In this document: positions 27,401 to 35,038 of the stretch, piece by piece
Layout of the letters: each line of letters opens with the position of its first letter
How positions within the stretch are numbered: position 1 is the first letter of the stretch
Origin: DB1 sp049323655
GTDB lineage: Bacteria; Desulfobacterota; Desulfobulbia; Desulfobulbales; SURF-16
Length of the DNA stretch: 64,000 nt
Direction of reading: 5' to 3'
Assembly: GCA_049323655.1 (NCBI GenBank)
Contig: JBMONO010000041.1
Location: forward strand, 62,001-126,000
The notes under the pieces: model-generated
What the model saw: only the letters and a program-made list of their open reading frames with translations
What the model was told of the DNA's origin: nothing
Databases searched by the model: none
Program-made: the position numbers and the translations under genes

Positions 27401-27974
27401 TGCGCTGCTCCTCCATGCCGTTTTCCTGGATCTCAAGATAGAGGCGGTCGCCGAAGATGTCCTGCAGCTCTTTGGCCTTCTGCCGGGCCATTTCCATGTT
27501 TTTTTCAGTGGCGATCAGGTAGGGGATCTCGCCATGCAGACAGGCAGTCATGGCGATCAGCCCGTCGCTGTGGGCCACCAGCACCTCCCGGTCGATGCGC
27601 GGCTTGTAGTGAAAACCCTGCAATTGGGCGATGGAGGCGAGTTTCATCAGATTCTTGTAGCCCCCATGGTCCATGGCGAGCAGCATGATGTGATAGGCGG
27701 CGCGGCCGGCGCTTTTCGCGCTCTTGTCAGCGCGCGAGCCTGGGGCGATGTAGAACTCGCAGCCGATGATAGGCTTGATGCCCGCCTTTTTCGCCTTGAC
27801 GTAAAACTCCAGGGCGCCGTACATGGAGCCGTGGTCGGTGATGGCCACCGTGTCCATTCCGAATTCCCTGCATTTGTCAAGCAGATCGTTGATGCGGATG
27901 GCGCCGTCCAGCAGGCTGTACTGGGTGTGGACGTGGAGATGAACGAAGTTGGCGGAACTGGTCTGCTCGGTCAT
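24411..27974 (-). CDS. dnaE: DNA polymerase III alpha subunit
   Basis: The predicted 1187-residue catalytic subunit of the replicative polymerase has: PHP domain (HLHVHTQYSLLDGAIR at the N-terminus, FGMDTVAITDHGSMYG), polymerase palm with the acidic pair in MPDFDVDFCQERR, GPGRGSGAGSLVAY, fingers/thumb (GYGFNKSHSAAYALISYQTA), tandem HhH and OB-fold (about 1000-1080). Length and order fit a standard DnaE. No clear ribosome site precedes ATG 27974, and the upstream DNA is a 9-bp tandem array at an assembly join. The last 25 residues (TTRKNGKWGTGRQRTAEE) are not conserved. Confidence 0.95.
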   Translation of the reverse strand: MTEQTSSANFVHLHVHTQYSLLDGAIRINDLLDKCREFGMDTVAITDHGSMYGALEFYVKAKKAGIKPIIGCEFYIAPGSRADKSAKSAGRAAYHIMLLAMDHGGYKNLMKLASIAQLQGFHYKPRIDREVLVAHSDGLIAMTACLHGEIPYLIATEKNMEMARQKAKELQDIFGDRLYLEIQENGMEEQRIANQGLKQLSRELGIPLVATNDCHYLNREEHKAHELLLCIQTGKTIMDAGRFKFSTDQLYFKSPQEMRDHFADCPEAIANTVALAARCNLEITFGNHYFPIFPVPEGETLDSVFEQTARAGFKERMQELRKRQEVSPELEKTYRKRLDMEIDVIKTMGFPGYFLIVADFINWAKNHDIPVGPGRGSGAGSLVAYCMRITDIDPIPYGLIFERFLNVERQSMPDFDVDFCQERRGEVIRYVHEKYGGDDHVAQIVTYGSMKAKGVIRDVGRALGMPFGDVDRIAKLVPDELKMTIKKALEEEPRLKDLYQRDEQVKQLIDIARVLEGLQRHTSTHAAGVVISPEPMVEYLPVCKGPKGEVLTQYDMKYTEMTGLIKFDFLGLKTLTVINRALKLIEAERGEPLDISAIPMDDPKTYDLLCKGDALGVFQLESSGMRQLLMKMKPEVFTDLIALVALYRPGPLESGMVDDFVNTKHGKMVATYPLPQLEPILKETYGVIVYQEQVMKIANVLAGYSLGDADNLRRAMGKKIPAVMEEQRGKFMKGAEKNRIPLDKAEYIFDLMAKFAGYGFNKSHSAAYALISYQTAFLKAHYPSQFMAALLSCDVSNTDKVVKYINECKEHEIDVLPPDINESNQDFTVINDRIRFGLAAVKNVGGAALDSIMEERSKDGPFTTLGDFCARVDSRKVNRRVIESLIKAGAFDSLGARRSQLFAILDQAMEQAQAAQRDRESGQLSLFSIMPSATKEKSTTIPLPDIPEWTEKEKLAAEKETVGFYITGHPLDDFREELGRVIDAEIADLGQRSDGATVRIGGLIKSRKNLKSKKGDAMAFITLEDTSSAVEVIVFPQAYAAYGHLLADDIPLVVQGVLQKEEEEGGAVKLLADTIDPLPEALQKFTAGARIMLISDRVNRRMLEELKKVVYRHHGPCPVSLTLHFNQRGEADIDLPADLSINPSRDFNRDVDGVLGYKGLHFVQKQPETTTRKNGKWGTGRQRTAEE

Positions 27975-28246
27975 GGTGGTTTGACTGGTCTGGTTGGTCT
28001 GGTTGGTCTGGTTGGTCTGNNNNNNNNNNNNNNNNNNNNNNNNNNNNNNNNNNNNNNNNNNNNNNNNNNNNNNNNNNNNNNNNNNNNNNNNNNNNNNNNN
28101 NNNNNNNNNNNNNNNNNNNTGCGGATGGCGCCGTCCAGCAGGCTGTACTGGGTGTGGACGTGGAGATGAACGAAGTTGGCGGAACTGGTCTGCTCGGTCA
28201 TGGTGGTTTGACTGGTCTGGTTGGTCTGGTTGGTCTGGTTGGTCTG
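27893..28246. other. Assembly gap flanked by a 127-bp exact direct duplication
   Basis: Bases 27893-28019 (first 27 codons of dnaE plus upstream array) are repeated exactly at 28120-28246, on either side of 100 Ns (28020-28119). A contig overlap left unmerged by the scaffolder explains this best. The second dnaE start at 28201 is therefore not a separate gene. Confidence 0.9.
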
Positions 28247-28276
28247 ATTGGTCTGGTTGGTCTGATTGGTCAGACC
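28214..28276. repeat. 9-bp tandem array upstream of dnaE
   Basis: Six units of GGTCTGGTT/GGTCTGATT run from 28214 to 28267 and end in GGTCAGACC. The last unit plus the end form GGTCTGA-TTGG-TCAGACC, a 7-bp stem with a 4-nt loop (28259-28276). The stop of the isomerase gene lies inside it. The copy number is unreliable because the array sits at the assembly join. Confidence 0.8.
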
Positions 28277-29052
28277 AGTTTTGCCAAGGCTGCGAAACTT
28301 GCCTTGACTCCCCCTTCGTGGTGCGGCTCCATGGTGAGAAGGGGGGAGAGGTGACGTTGTTTCATATAATCGAAAAGTCCCCTGAAATCAAAGATGCCTT
28401 GGCCGATGGCCAGATGGGCGTCATGGCCGCCGTGGTTGTCGTGGAGATGGAGCTGGCCGAGCCAGGGTTCCAGTTCCGGAAGCCAGTCCTGCCAGCGATT
28501 TTTGGCAAAGGCCAGGACATGGCCGACATCGAAACAGAAGCGGGCATAAGGCGAGGCAAGGGCGGCGAGTATTTTTTTGTGCTGGCCCGGACTTGTTTCG
28601 TAAGTGTTTTCGAGCATCAAGGGGGTGTCGTGAGCGGCGGCAAGGTCGAGCAATTCCCGCCATCCTTCGAGGGTGTAACGGAACCACTCCTTTTCCTTGT
28701 AGCCGTGCTTGTTCTCCTCAAAACCAAGGTGGCAGACAATGGATTTTGGTTTGAAGAGCGGAATCAGCGTAAAGGCCCGGCGTATCTTGTCGCGGCTCAC
28801 CTGGCGAATATGCGGGTCAAGGGCGCCGATCGACAGCTCGAAAAACGGGGCGTGCAGGGTGCAGGAGAGGCCGGCGGCGCCAAGGCGGTCCGCCACTCGT
28901 TTGAATTCGTCCTGGCTCCGGCTGTAGAGCGCGTCGCCCTCCAGGCCGATTTCCGGCTGAATGCCCTCGGCGACAAAGCGGTCCAAATTCTGTTCGAGAT
29001 AACTGAAGGGGGCGTTGACGAAACAGCGCGCCTTGAGCTGACCGGAGGTCAT
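28270..29052 (-). CDS. Sugar phosphate isomerase/epimerase-like TIM-barrel protein
   Basis: The predicted 260-residue protein belongs to the xylose-isomerase-like/AP-endonuclease-2 superfamily: LSCTLHAPFFELSIGA (strand with metal-ligand His), SIVCHLGFEEN, LMLENTYETSP (metal-ligand Glu), FCFDVGHVLAFAK (DxGH) and LGQLHLHDNHGGHDAHLAIGQG, with HxHD and the following His and Glu-bearing strands. The substrate is unknown. The gene starts in a 4-bp ATGA overlap with the Trm112-like gene and ends within the tandem array before dnaE, so the three minus-strand genes may form one transcription unit. Confidence 0.8.
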   Translation of the reverse strand: MTSGQLKARCFVNAPFSYLEQNLDRFVAEGIQPEIGLEGDALYSRSQDEFKRVADRLGAAGLSCTLHAPFFELSIGALDPHIRQVSRDKIRRAFTLIPLFKPKSIVCHLGFEENKHGYKEKEWFRYTLEGWRELLDLAAAHDTPLMLENTYETSPGQHKKILAALASPYARFCFDVGHVLAFAKNRWQDWLPELEPWLGQLHLHDNHGGHDAHLAIGQGIFDFRGLFDYMKQRHLSPLLTMEPHHEGGVKASFAALAKLV

Positions 29053-29225
29053 GATTCCTCGTCCAGCGGTTTGGCCTCGTCGATCAGCATGATCGGGATA
29101 TCGTCCCTGATCTCGTAGACCAGCTTGCAGGTCCGGCAGATCAGGCCGTTTCTGGTGTCATTGAGTTCCACCGGGCCCTTGCATTTCGGGCAGGCGAGGA
29201 TGTCGAGCAGTTCCTTGGTCAGCAT
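29049..29225 (-). CDS. Trm112-like/YcaR-type zinc-binding protein
   Basis: This 58-residue protein begins MLTKELLDILACPKCKGPVE and has a second cysteine pair in CRTCK, then YEIRDDIPIMLIDEA. This is the Trm112p/UPF0434 (YcaR) pattern. In eukaryotes Trm112 activates methyltransferases; in bacteria the role is poorly defined, though the gene is often near LPS genes such as msbA, lpxK and kdsB, and an msbA-like gene starts 300 bp away on the opposite strand. Its stop TGA overlaps the isomerase start (ATGA). AGGAAA precedes the start. Confidence 0.85.
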   Translation of the reverse strand: MLTKELLDILACPKCKGPVELNDTRNGLICRTCKLVYEIRDDIPIMLIDEAKPLDEES

Positions 29226-29405
29226 GGTGTTTTCCTGAAAAGTGATGGTGAGGAGACAGGGTGGGACGGACGAGCGCGCGGTGCTTCCGACCGCCTCTTA
29301 GTTTAACGGCCTGGATTTTTCTTGCAAGGCCTAAAATCGGAAACCCCTGTCCGATCCTCTTGGGGACGGGCGGGCATTTTGCCGCTGCGGTCAGGCGACT
29401 ATGTC

Positions 29406-29434
29406 TTGCTTAAATTTGCCGGGAAGAGTAAATT
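29406..29434 (+). promoter_or_regulatory. Candidate promoter before msbA
   Basis: TTGCTT (29406-29411) and TAAATT (29429-29434) have 17-bp spacing, about 90 bp upstream of the transporter start. The 300-bp divergent region 29226-29524 otherwise shows no gene or known RNA motif. Confidence 0.35.
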
Positions 29435-29524
29435 TCTCTATTTGCTCTCCGGGGGGTCATCCGATCGGCAGGGCCGCAGAGCAGGCAGCGTCATGCCTGA
29501 TCGTTTTTTGTTTGGCAGGAGTCA

Positions 29525-31297
29525 ATGGCAACCTTCTCCCTCGTCACTCTTTTTGACCAGAAAATCGTCCGACTGGTTCGGCCTTACTCCGGCCGGGTGC
29601 TGCTTGCCCTGCTCTTCAGCGTTATCTCCTCCGGGGCGAGTGGCGCCATTGCCTGGCTGCTGAAACCTGTCATCGACTCCATCTTTGTCGAAAACAAGTT
29701 TTCGATGCTGGTCTGGCTGCCGGTGGTCATCCTCCTGCTCTATGCGGTTCGCGGCAGTTGTGAAATGGTCTACAGCTACCTGATGCGCTCTTCCGGCATC
29801 AAGCTGGTGCGGGATCTGCGCATCCGTCTTTACGAACATCTGCTTCATCTGCCCCTCTCTTCCCTCGGTAAGGAATCCTCCGGCAAGATGATCTCCCGCA
29901 TCCTGACCGACACCACCCTGGTGCAGGGACTGGTCGGTGATACCCTGCTTACCGTGTTCAAGGAGATTCCCACCATCCTCGTGTTGCTCGGAGTGGCCTT
30001 TTACCGGCGTTGGGATATTACCCTGCTTGCCCTCATCGGCATGCCGCTGGTGATCGGCGCGGCCAACAAGGTGGCCCGTATCGTCAAGATGAAACGGACC
30101 CAGGCCCAGCAGACAGTGGCAACCTTGACTCATTTTATTAGTGAAGCGGCCGTTGGCGCCAAGGTGGTGAAAATTTTTGTCAACGAGGAGGGGCAGGCCG
30201 CCCGTTTCCGGAAAACCAGCCATTCCAACTACAGCCAGGAGACGAAGATCGTCCGCTACAAGGAACTGGCAAAGTTCATCGTCGATATCTCAACCGGTGT
30301 CGGCGTGGCCATCGTCATCTGGTATGGCGGCAATCTGGTGGTCAACGGGGTGATCACCAGCGGTGATCTTTTTTCCTCCCTCGGCGCGGTGGTGATGATC
30401 TTTAATCCGGTCAAGCAGGTGGGCCGTTCCTATGCGATTTTTCATGAAATCATGGGCGCCACCGATCGCATCTGGTGGCTGGAGAGAATGGAGAAAGAGC
30501 AAAGCGGTGACATCCCGTTGCCCTCGTTTACGCGGGAGATCCGTTATGTGAACGTTTCCCATCGTTACGACGACAAGGGGGATCTGGTGCTCGACGCCAT
30601 CGATCTGACGATCGGCAAGGGGGAGGTAGTGGCCATTGTCGGGCCGAGTGGAGCGGGCAAAACGACCTTCATCGATCTCCTGCCCCGCTATTACGACCCG
30701 ACCGTCGGCCGCATCGAGATCGACGGGCATGATCTGCGCGCGGTGAAACTGCCGGATTTGCGCAGACTGATCGGGCTTGTCAGTCAGGATATCGTCCTCT
30801 TCAACGCGACGATCCGGGAAAATATCGCTTTCGGTTCGCCCTCCGCAACCGACAGCGAGGTGGAACAGGCGGCCCGTCTGGCCTTTGCCCATGATTTCGT
30901 TTGCGAATTCCCGGATGGCTACGAGACCATGCTCGGCGAGCGAGGCCTCAACCTCTCCGGCGGCCAGCGGCAACGCATCGCCATTGCCCGGGCCATCCTG
31001 AAAAATCCGCCGATCCTCATCCTCGATGAAGCGACCTCAGCCCTTGATGCCGTGTCCGAGGGTCTGGTGCAGGCCGCCCTGGAACGGCTGATGCATGACC
31101 GAACCACCATTGTCGTTGCCCATCGGCTCTCCACCATCCGCAAGGCGGATCGCATCCTTGTCATGGAGCGCGGCCGTATCGTTGCCCAGGGCAGCCATGA
31201 TGACCTGCTGGCGACATCGGATATGTATAAGGAACTTTATCTCACATACAGCGAGAAGGGAAGCGAGCAGTCAACGACCCTCTCCGACCCGGCATGA
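29525..31297 (+). CDS. msbA: Lipid A/lipid-flippase type ABC transporter (MsbA-like)
   Basis: The predicted 590-residue half-transporter has six membrane segments in the first 310 residues, then an ATP-binding domain with Walker A GPSGAGKTT (about 375), Q-loop SQDIVLFN, signature LSGGQRQR, Walker B ILILDEATSALD and H-loop AHRLST. Length and sequence fit MsbA, which flips lipid A-core across the inner membrane. The start at 29525 is preceded by GGCAGGAGTCA. It precedes a GT39-like gene and the LPS-core genes, which supports an envelope role; other lipid exporters of this family cannot be excluded. Confidence 0.87.
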   Translation: MATFSLVTLFDQKIVRLVRPYSGRVLLALLFSVISSGASGAIAWLLKPVIDSIFVENKFSMLVWLPVVILLLYAVRGSCEMVYSYLMRSSGIKLVRDLRIRLYEHLLHLPLSSLGKESSGKMISRILTDTTLVQGLVGDTLLTVFKEIPTILVLLGVAFYRRWDITLLALIGMPLVIGAANKVARIVKMKRTQAQQTVATLTHFISEAAVGAKVVKIFVNEEGQAARFRKTSHSNYSQETKIVRYKELAKFIVDISTGVGVAIVIWYGGNLVVNGVITSGDLFSSLGAVVMIFNPVKQVGRSYAIFHEIMGATDRIWWLERMEKEQSGDIPLPSFTREIRYVNVSHRYDDKGDLVLDAIDLTIGKGEVVAIVGPSGAGKTTFIDLLPRYYDPTVGRIEIDGHDLRAVKLPDLRRLIGLVSQDIVLFNATIRENIAFGSPSATDSEVEQAARLAFAHDFVCEFPDGYETMLGERGLNLSGGQRQRIAIARAILKNPPILILDEATSALDAVSEGLVQAALERLMHDRTTIVVAHRLSTIRKADRILVMERGRIVAQGSHDDLLATSDMYKELYLTYSEKGSEQSTTLSDPA

Positions 31298-31349
31298 AGG
31301 CGGCCTGCCCCTCGTCATCCGGGCCGGCCGACGCAACGGGAAGGGCGAT

Positions 31350-32930
31350 ATGAAAGATTTTCCGGCGGGAAAAAAGACGATTATCATACCCGGCCTGATC
31401 GTCGTGGTCGGCTTTCTCCTGCGTCTCTACGCTTTTTTTCACAGCCATGCCGTCAATGCGGACGGCATGCTCTACATCCAGCAGGCCAAGGCCTTTCATT
31501 ACGGCCTCTATGACTCACTGACCCAGTGCTATGGCTACCTTCATTCCTATTTTGTTCTGATTTCTCTTGGTTACCCGCTTTTTGACGACTGGGTGATGGC
31601 GGCCAAGGCGGTCTCTCTTGGCTTTGCCACTCTGACCATGGTGCCGCTTTATCTGCTGCTGCGAAGATTTCTCGCCTTTCCGATCGCTGCCGTCACCCTG
31701 CTTGTTTTTGCGGTGAATCCAGCGCTGATCGAGATGAGCGTGAAAATCATCCGCGATCCCTGTTTCTGGTTTTTCCTGACCACCGGCCTTTCTCTGTTCG
31801 TCCTCCATGACCATGGAAAAGTCGGACTCCTTCTCGCCCTTTCCAGTCTGTCGTTTTTCCTCGCTGCGCTGGCGCGATTCGAGGCTGTGGTCTTTATCGG
31901 CGCCAGTCTGCTTTTTCTGGTGTTTACCCGGCAGGACGACAGGTGGCGGAAAATAAGCTGGTTCTGTCTGCCCCTGGCTGGGGTGGTCCTGCTGACCCTG
32001 CTGACGTTACCGGTGCTGGGGCATGATCTGCGGCAATGGATCTATCCCCGTTCGTTGCTCGCCCCTTTTTTTCAGCTGGCGGAACGATATGGGCGAATCC
32101 GGCTCAGTCTGGAGGCCATCGGGGTTAGTGAAAGTGATCCCTTCTGGGAACGTCATTTTTTCCCGACGGTCGGCAATCTCATGTGGTGGCTCGGTTTGGG
32201 CTCGGTGCTGGTTGCGATTGTCCGCACTTTTTTTGAGCCGTTCTTTCTCATCTTTCTTCTTGGTCTGAAAAAGCTCCGGCCGCGTATTGCTGCGGACAGG
32301 ATGCTCGGTTATCTCCTGCTGCTCGCCGCCTGCACCTTCGCCGTGCTCTTTCTCCACGAGCTGGGAAACTGGACCATGCGCGGCCGTTTTGTCGTTTTTT
32401 TTGTCATTCCCACCTTTGTTGTCATCGGTTTTGGCGTGGATAACCTGTTGTCGTGTTTTGGCCCGTTAACGGAAAACGGTCGGCGCCTTTTATTACTGCT
32501 GCTTAGTCTGATGATCTTCGTCATTCCCCTGGCGAAAAATCTCGATGAAAACCGGCAGGCGGCCAGGATTTTAGAGGAAATCGGCGTTTCCATCGCCCAT
32601 GCCGAGAAAGGCGGCCGTGAGGTGGTAGTGGCCGGCGCCCTCGCTTCCGACGAGTTGCAGCTTGTCGCCTTTTTTGCCAATTTGCCGGCTCGGACCGCCT
32701 CGTGCGCCCATGAACTCGCGCGTAAAATTGATCCCCGCCAGATTGGGGCCGACCGCCGTTGGCAGGAAGGTGTCCGTTATCTGCTTTGGGATGAGAAAAA
32801 CTGGAGCAGCGAGGAGCTGGCGGGTTTGCGCCGGGGAGAAGAGTTCTCCTGCTCGGAGATCGGACAGTGGCGGGACAAACGACTCGGAGAGATCGTGCTT
32901 TTTCGAATCAATGACAAAAAAATGTTCTGA
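31350..32930 (+). CDS. GT39-family (GT-C) membrane glycosyltransferase-like protein
   Basis: The predicted 526-residue protein has about 10 membrane segments. The first periplasmic loop carries the acidic catalytic motif typical of PMT/ArnT-like GT-C enzymes (VNADGMLYIQQAKAF, about 32-46), followed by SVKIIRDPCFWFFLTTGL. These enzymes move a sugar from a polyprenyl-phosphate carrier on the periplasmic side, often to lipid A or protein. The start at 31350 follows the transporter by 52 bp; GGAAGGGCGAT supplies a site. The downstream end abuts MITE copy B. Confidence 0.75.
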   Translation: MKDFPAGKKTIIIPGLIVVVGFLLRLYAFFHSHAVNADGMLYIQQAKAFHYGLYDSLTQCYGYLHSYFVLISLGYPLFDDWVMAAKAVSLGFATLTMVPLYLLLRRFLAFPIAAVTLLVFAVNPALIEMSVKIIRDPCFWFFLTTGLSLFVLHDHGKVGLLLALSSLSFFLAALARFEAVVFIGASLLFLVFTRQDDRWRKISWFCLPLAGVVLLTLLTLPVLGHDLRQWIYPRSLLAPFFQLAERYGRIRLSLEAIGVSESDPFWERHFFPTVGNLMWWLGLGSVLVAIVRTFFEPFFLIFLLGLKKLRPRIAADRMLGYLLLLAACTFAVLFLHELGNWTMRGRFVVFFVIPTFVVIGFGVDNLLSCFGPLTENGRRLLLLLLSLMIFVIPLAKNLDENRQAARILEEIGVSIAHAEKGGREVVVAGALASDELQLVAFFANLPARTASCAHELARKIDPRQIGADRRWQEGVRYLLWDEKNWSSEELAGLRRGEEFSCSEIGQWRDKRLGEIVLFRINDKKMF

Positions 32931-32938
32931 TTTTCGTT

Positions 32939-33016
32939 GACGAAATCGCAAAAAAGCTTTTTTCTCTTACAGAGAGCCCAGAGAAAACTTTTATAAATTA
33001 CGAATAATTATCTCTT
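32939..33016. mobile_element. MITE-like element copy B, left half
   Basis: GACGAAATCGCAAAAAAGC, then ACAGAGAGCCCAGAG and AAATTACGAATAATTATCTCTT match the left half and centre of the 39977 and 55911 elements. It is cut at 33017, where a second foldback element begins. It starts 9 bp after the GT39-like stop. Confidence 0.6.
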
Positions 33017-33171
33017 GATGGTCTCGCAAAAAGTCAATTTCGGGGATGGCTAAGCTGAAATCGTCACATGCGAGGCGCGCACATTTCGAGGAATGAGGCG
33101 TACTTGGGTACGCCGCAGTGACGAGATAATGTGCAGCAACGAAGCAGTTGGCGACTTTTTGCGACGCCATC
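33017..33171. mobile_element. 155-bp foldback element with related termini
   Basis: Left end GATGGTCTCGCAAAAAGTC (33017-33035) and right end (33153-33171, reverse complement GATGGCGTCGCAAAAAGTC) are inverted repeats differing at two positions. Inside, GCACATT/AATGTGC and GGCGTAC/GTACGCC form a nested hairpin centred near 33112. The termini share TCGCAAAAAGTC with the neighbouring MITE family but the interior differs. The right end abuts the sulfotransferase stop codon. TTATCTC (33008) and TTATTTC (33172) match 6 of 7 as a possible target duplication. Confidence 0.62.
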
Positions 33172-34032
33172 TTATTTCTCTGTTCTGCTCAGGCCCCTGT
33201 CATGGTAGCGGATGGCGAGGCTGTCCAGATAGGCGTTGATATCCGGATTGGCGAAGATTTGTTGCTGGACCGTTGGCGAGAGAAATTCCTTCCAGCGCAT
33301 ATCGAAATAGTTGGTCTCCTTTTTCTGGCCAATCCACTGGTATTCGATTTTCTGGGTGCCGTGATGCTCAAAATTCCAGTACTCGATCTGGCCTGGCTCA
33401 AAAGTCAGCCCCATCGCCTCGGTCAGGCGTTGCAGCTCGCTGCTCGTGTTGTGGGCGAGATCGAAATAGGTTACCAATTCGTATTCCAGCCTGTTTTTCC
33501 GTAAAAAATCGGTGATATCGACATTCTGTTTGAGCCAACGGTAGGCGTAGACCTCAGTGTCGGCCTTGAAGAGGAAGCGGGGGGCGTATGCCAGAAAATC
33601 CCGGATCATCTGCTTGCGGATCCGCAAGCGGTCCCCAGCGGTCCGGTAACGGAGCATCATCCGCCGCACATAGGGCCGCGGGTCGCGGATCAAGTGGATG
33701 AAACGGTAAGTGTAGCACGGGTTGTCGAGAAAACGTTCAGCCCAGAAGGGTTTTTTCGAGGTGTCGATCAGGGTGGTGATGGCTGGATCGATATTAGAGA
33801 AGATAACGTCGTAGATCTCGTTGATCTGCTGGGGGCAAAAGCCCTTCAGCATCGGATTTGTTCCGTCGTTGTTAAGAGGGGAATACTGCGTCCCGGCATT
33901 GTCCTGCTCCTGTTTGCGCAGCCTTTTGACCTCGCCGATATGCAGGGCCCGGCTGTTGCTGCCGAGCATCAGGGAAAGATAATGGGAGCCGGCGTAACTG
34001 GTGGAAAGAATAAAAACGATGTTTTTTTTCAT
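33172..34032 (-). CDS. Sulfotransferase-family protein
   Basis: The predicted 286-residue cytoplasmic protein starts MKKNIVFILSTSYAGSHYLS, which matches the 5'-phosphosulfate (PAPS) binding loop of sulfotransferases. The second PAPS region is likely YTYRFIHLIRDPRPYVRR (about 115-132), with the RDPR motif of the 3'-phosphate site. It is the last gene of the LPS minus-strand operon, 19 bp after the GT4 gene, so the acceptor is probably an LPS or other surface glycan. The upstream extension to 34098 overlaps the previous gene and is not used. Confidence 0.75.
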   Translation of the reverse strand: MKKNIVFILSTSYAGSHYLSLMLGSNSRALHIGEVKRLRKQEQDNAGTQYSPLNNDGTNPMLKGFCPQQINEIYDVIFSNIDPAITTLIDTSKKPFWAERFLDNPCYTYRFIHLIRDPRPYVRRMMLRYRTAGDRLRIRKQMIRDFLAYAPRFLFKADTEVYAYRWLKQNVDITDFLRKNRLEYELVTYFDLAHNTSSELQRLTEAMGLTFEPGQIEYWNFEHHGTQKIEYQWIGQKKETNYFDMRWKEFLSPTVQQQIFANPDINAYLDSLAIRYHDRGLSRTEK

Positions 34033-34051
34033 CGATCCGGCCTGCTCGCGG

Positions 34052-35038
34052 TTATGCCTCTCGTAAGGCGCGGAGAAGCAGAGGAGTCGTGGCGGCAAGG
34101 GAATAATGGCGCCTGACCTTGTCCCGGCCCTTCTTTCCCATCTCCCGGCCCAGGTCGTGACTGGTGGCGAGAGCGCCGATCCTGTCGACCCACTCTTCCG
34201 CTGTCTGCGCCCAGAACCCCTCCACGCCGTCGGTAACGATCTCCCGATTCATTCCCACCGGCGAGCAGACAACCGGCAAACCGGCCGCCATGCATTGCAG
34301 GAGTTTGAAGCCGCATTTGCCGCGGGTCCAGACATCGTCGGTCAAAGGCATGATGCCGATATCAAAGGAATGGAGGTCGTCTATCTCGGCGGCCGCTGTC
34401 CAGTACTTTTTGATCACCTCCATGTTTTTCAGATCGAAGAAGGCATCGGCAACGATTTTGAGGACGATGTCAGGATGTTTTTTGCCGAGTCGTTCGAGGG
34501 CCGGAATGAGATCGGCGAGATACTTCAGAGTTCCCTTGCTGCCGATCCAGCCCAGAATAACATTGTTTCCAGCCGTTTCTTTCGGCGGTTTGGCGGTGTA
34601 GCGCTCCATGTCAAGGGGGGTCGGCAGGATATGGACGTTTTTCTGGTAGGGGCGGGCCAGGTCGGCAAGATAGCTGTTGCCGGCAAGCACCAGATCAACC
34701 TGGCTTACCGTCCGGATGAAACGGTTGCCCTGTCGGGCCAGCTGGCTCGTGCTGGCCGGGCCGTCCTTGAACATGACGGCATCGTCGAAATCGTAGACAA
34801 GGCGGCGGCTGGCCTGGCGCAGGAAAAAGAGTTCGATCCGGGAGAGGAGCTTTTTCTGGATGACGACAACATCGGCCCGGCGCGCCTGTTTCATGACGGC
34901 AAGGGGATTGCGGGTACGGCGGGAAAGCTCCCGGATTTCGCAGTCGATACCGTTTTCTTTCAGGGCGGGCAGATAGTGCAGGACGCGATAGCGGGTACTT
35001 GCCTTGTCCAACCTGGGAACGAGAAAGAGCACCTTCAT
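34052..35038 (-). CDS. GT4-family glycosyltransferase
   Basis: The predicted 328-residue GT-B enzyme has an N-terminal KVLFLVPRLDKASTRYRV and a C-terminal donor domain with LGWIGSKGTLKYL, DIGIMPLTDDVWTRGKCGFK and CMAAGLPVVCSPVGMNREI. The E-x7-E motif of many GT4 enzymes is modified (CGFKLLQCMAAG). The start at 35038 overlaps the methyltransferase stop (ATGA). It likely adds a sugar to the LPS core or a related glycan in this operon. Confidence 0.82.
   Translation of the reverse strand: MKVLFLVPRLDKASTRYRVLHYLPALKENGIDCEIRELSRRTRNPLAVMKQARRADVVVIQKKLLSRIELFFLRQASRRLVYDFDDAVMFKDGPASTSQLARQGNRFIRTVSQVDLVLAGNSYLADLARPYQKNVHILPTPLDMERYTAKPPKETAGNNVILGWIGSKGTLKYLADLIPALERLGKKHPDIVLKIVADAFFDLKNMEVIKKYWTAAAEIDDLHSFDIGIMPLTDDVWTRGKCGFKLLQCMAAGLPVVCSPVGMNREIVTDGVEGFWAQTAEEWVDRIGALATSHDLGREMGKKGRDKVRRHYSLAATTPLLLRALREA

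Noticed and set aside
28120..28201. Second copy of the dnaE 5' end
   Set aside because: Exact 127-bp copy next to a 100-N gap; most likely a scaffold artefact, not a duplicated gene.
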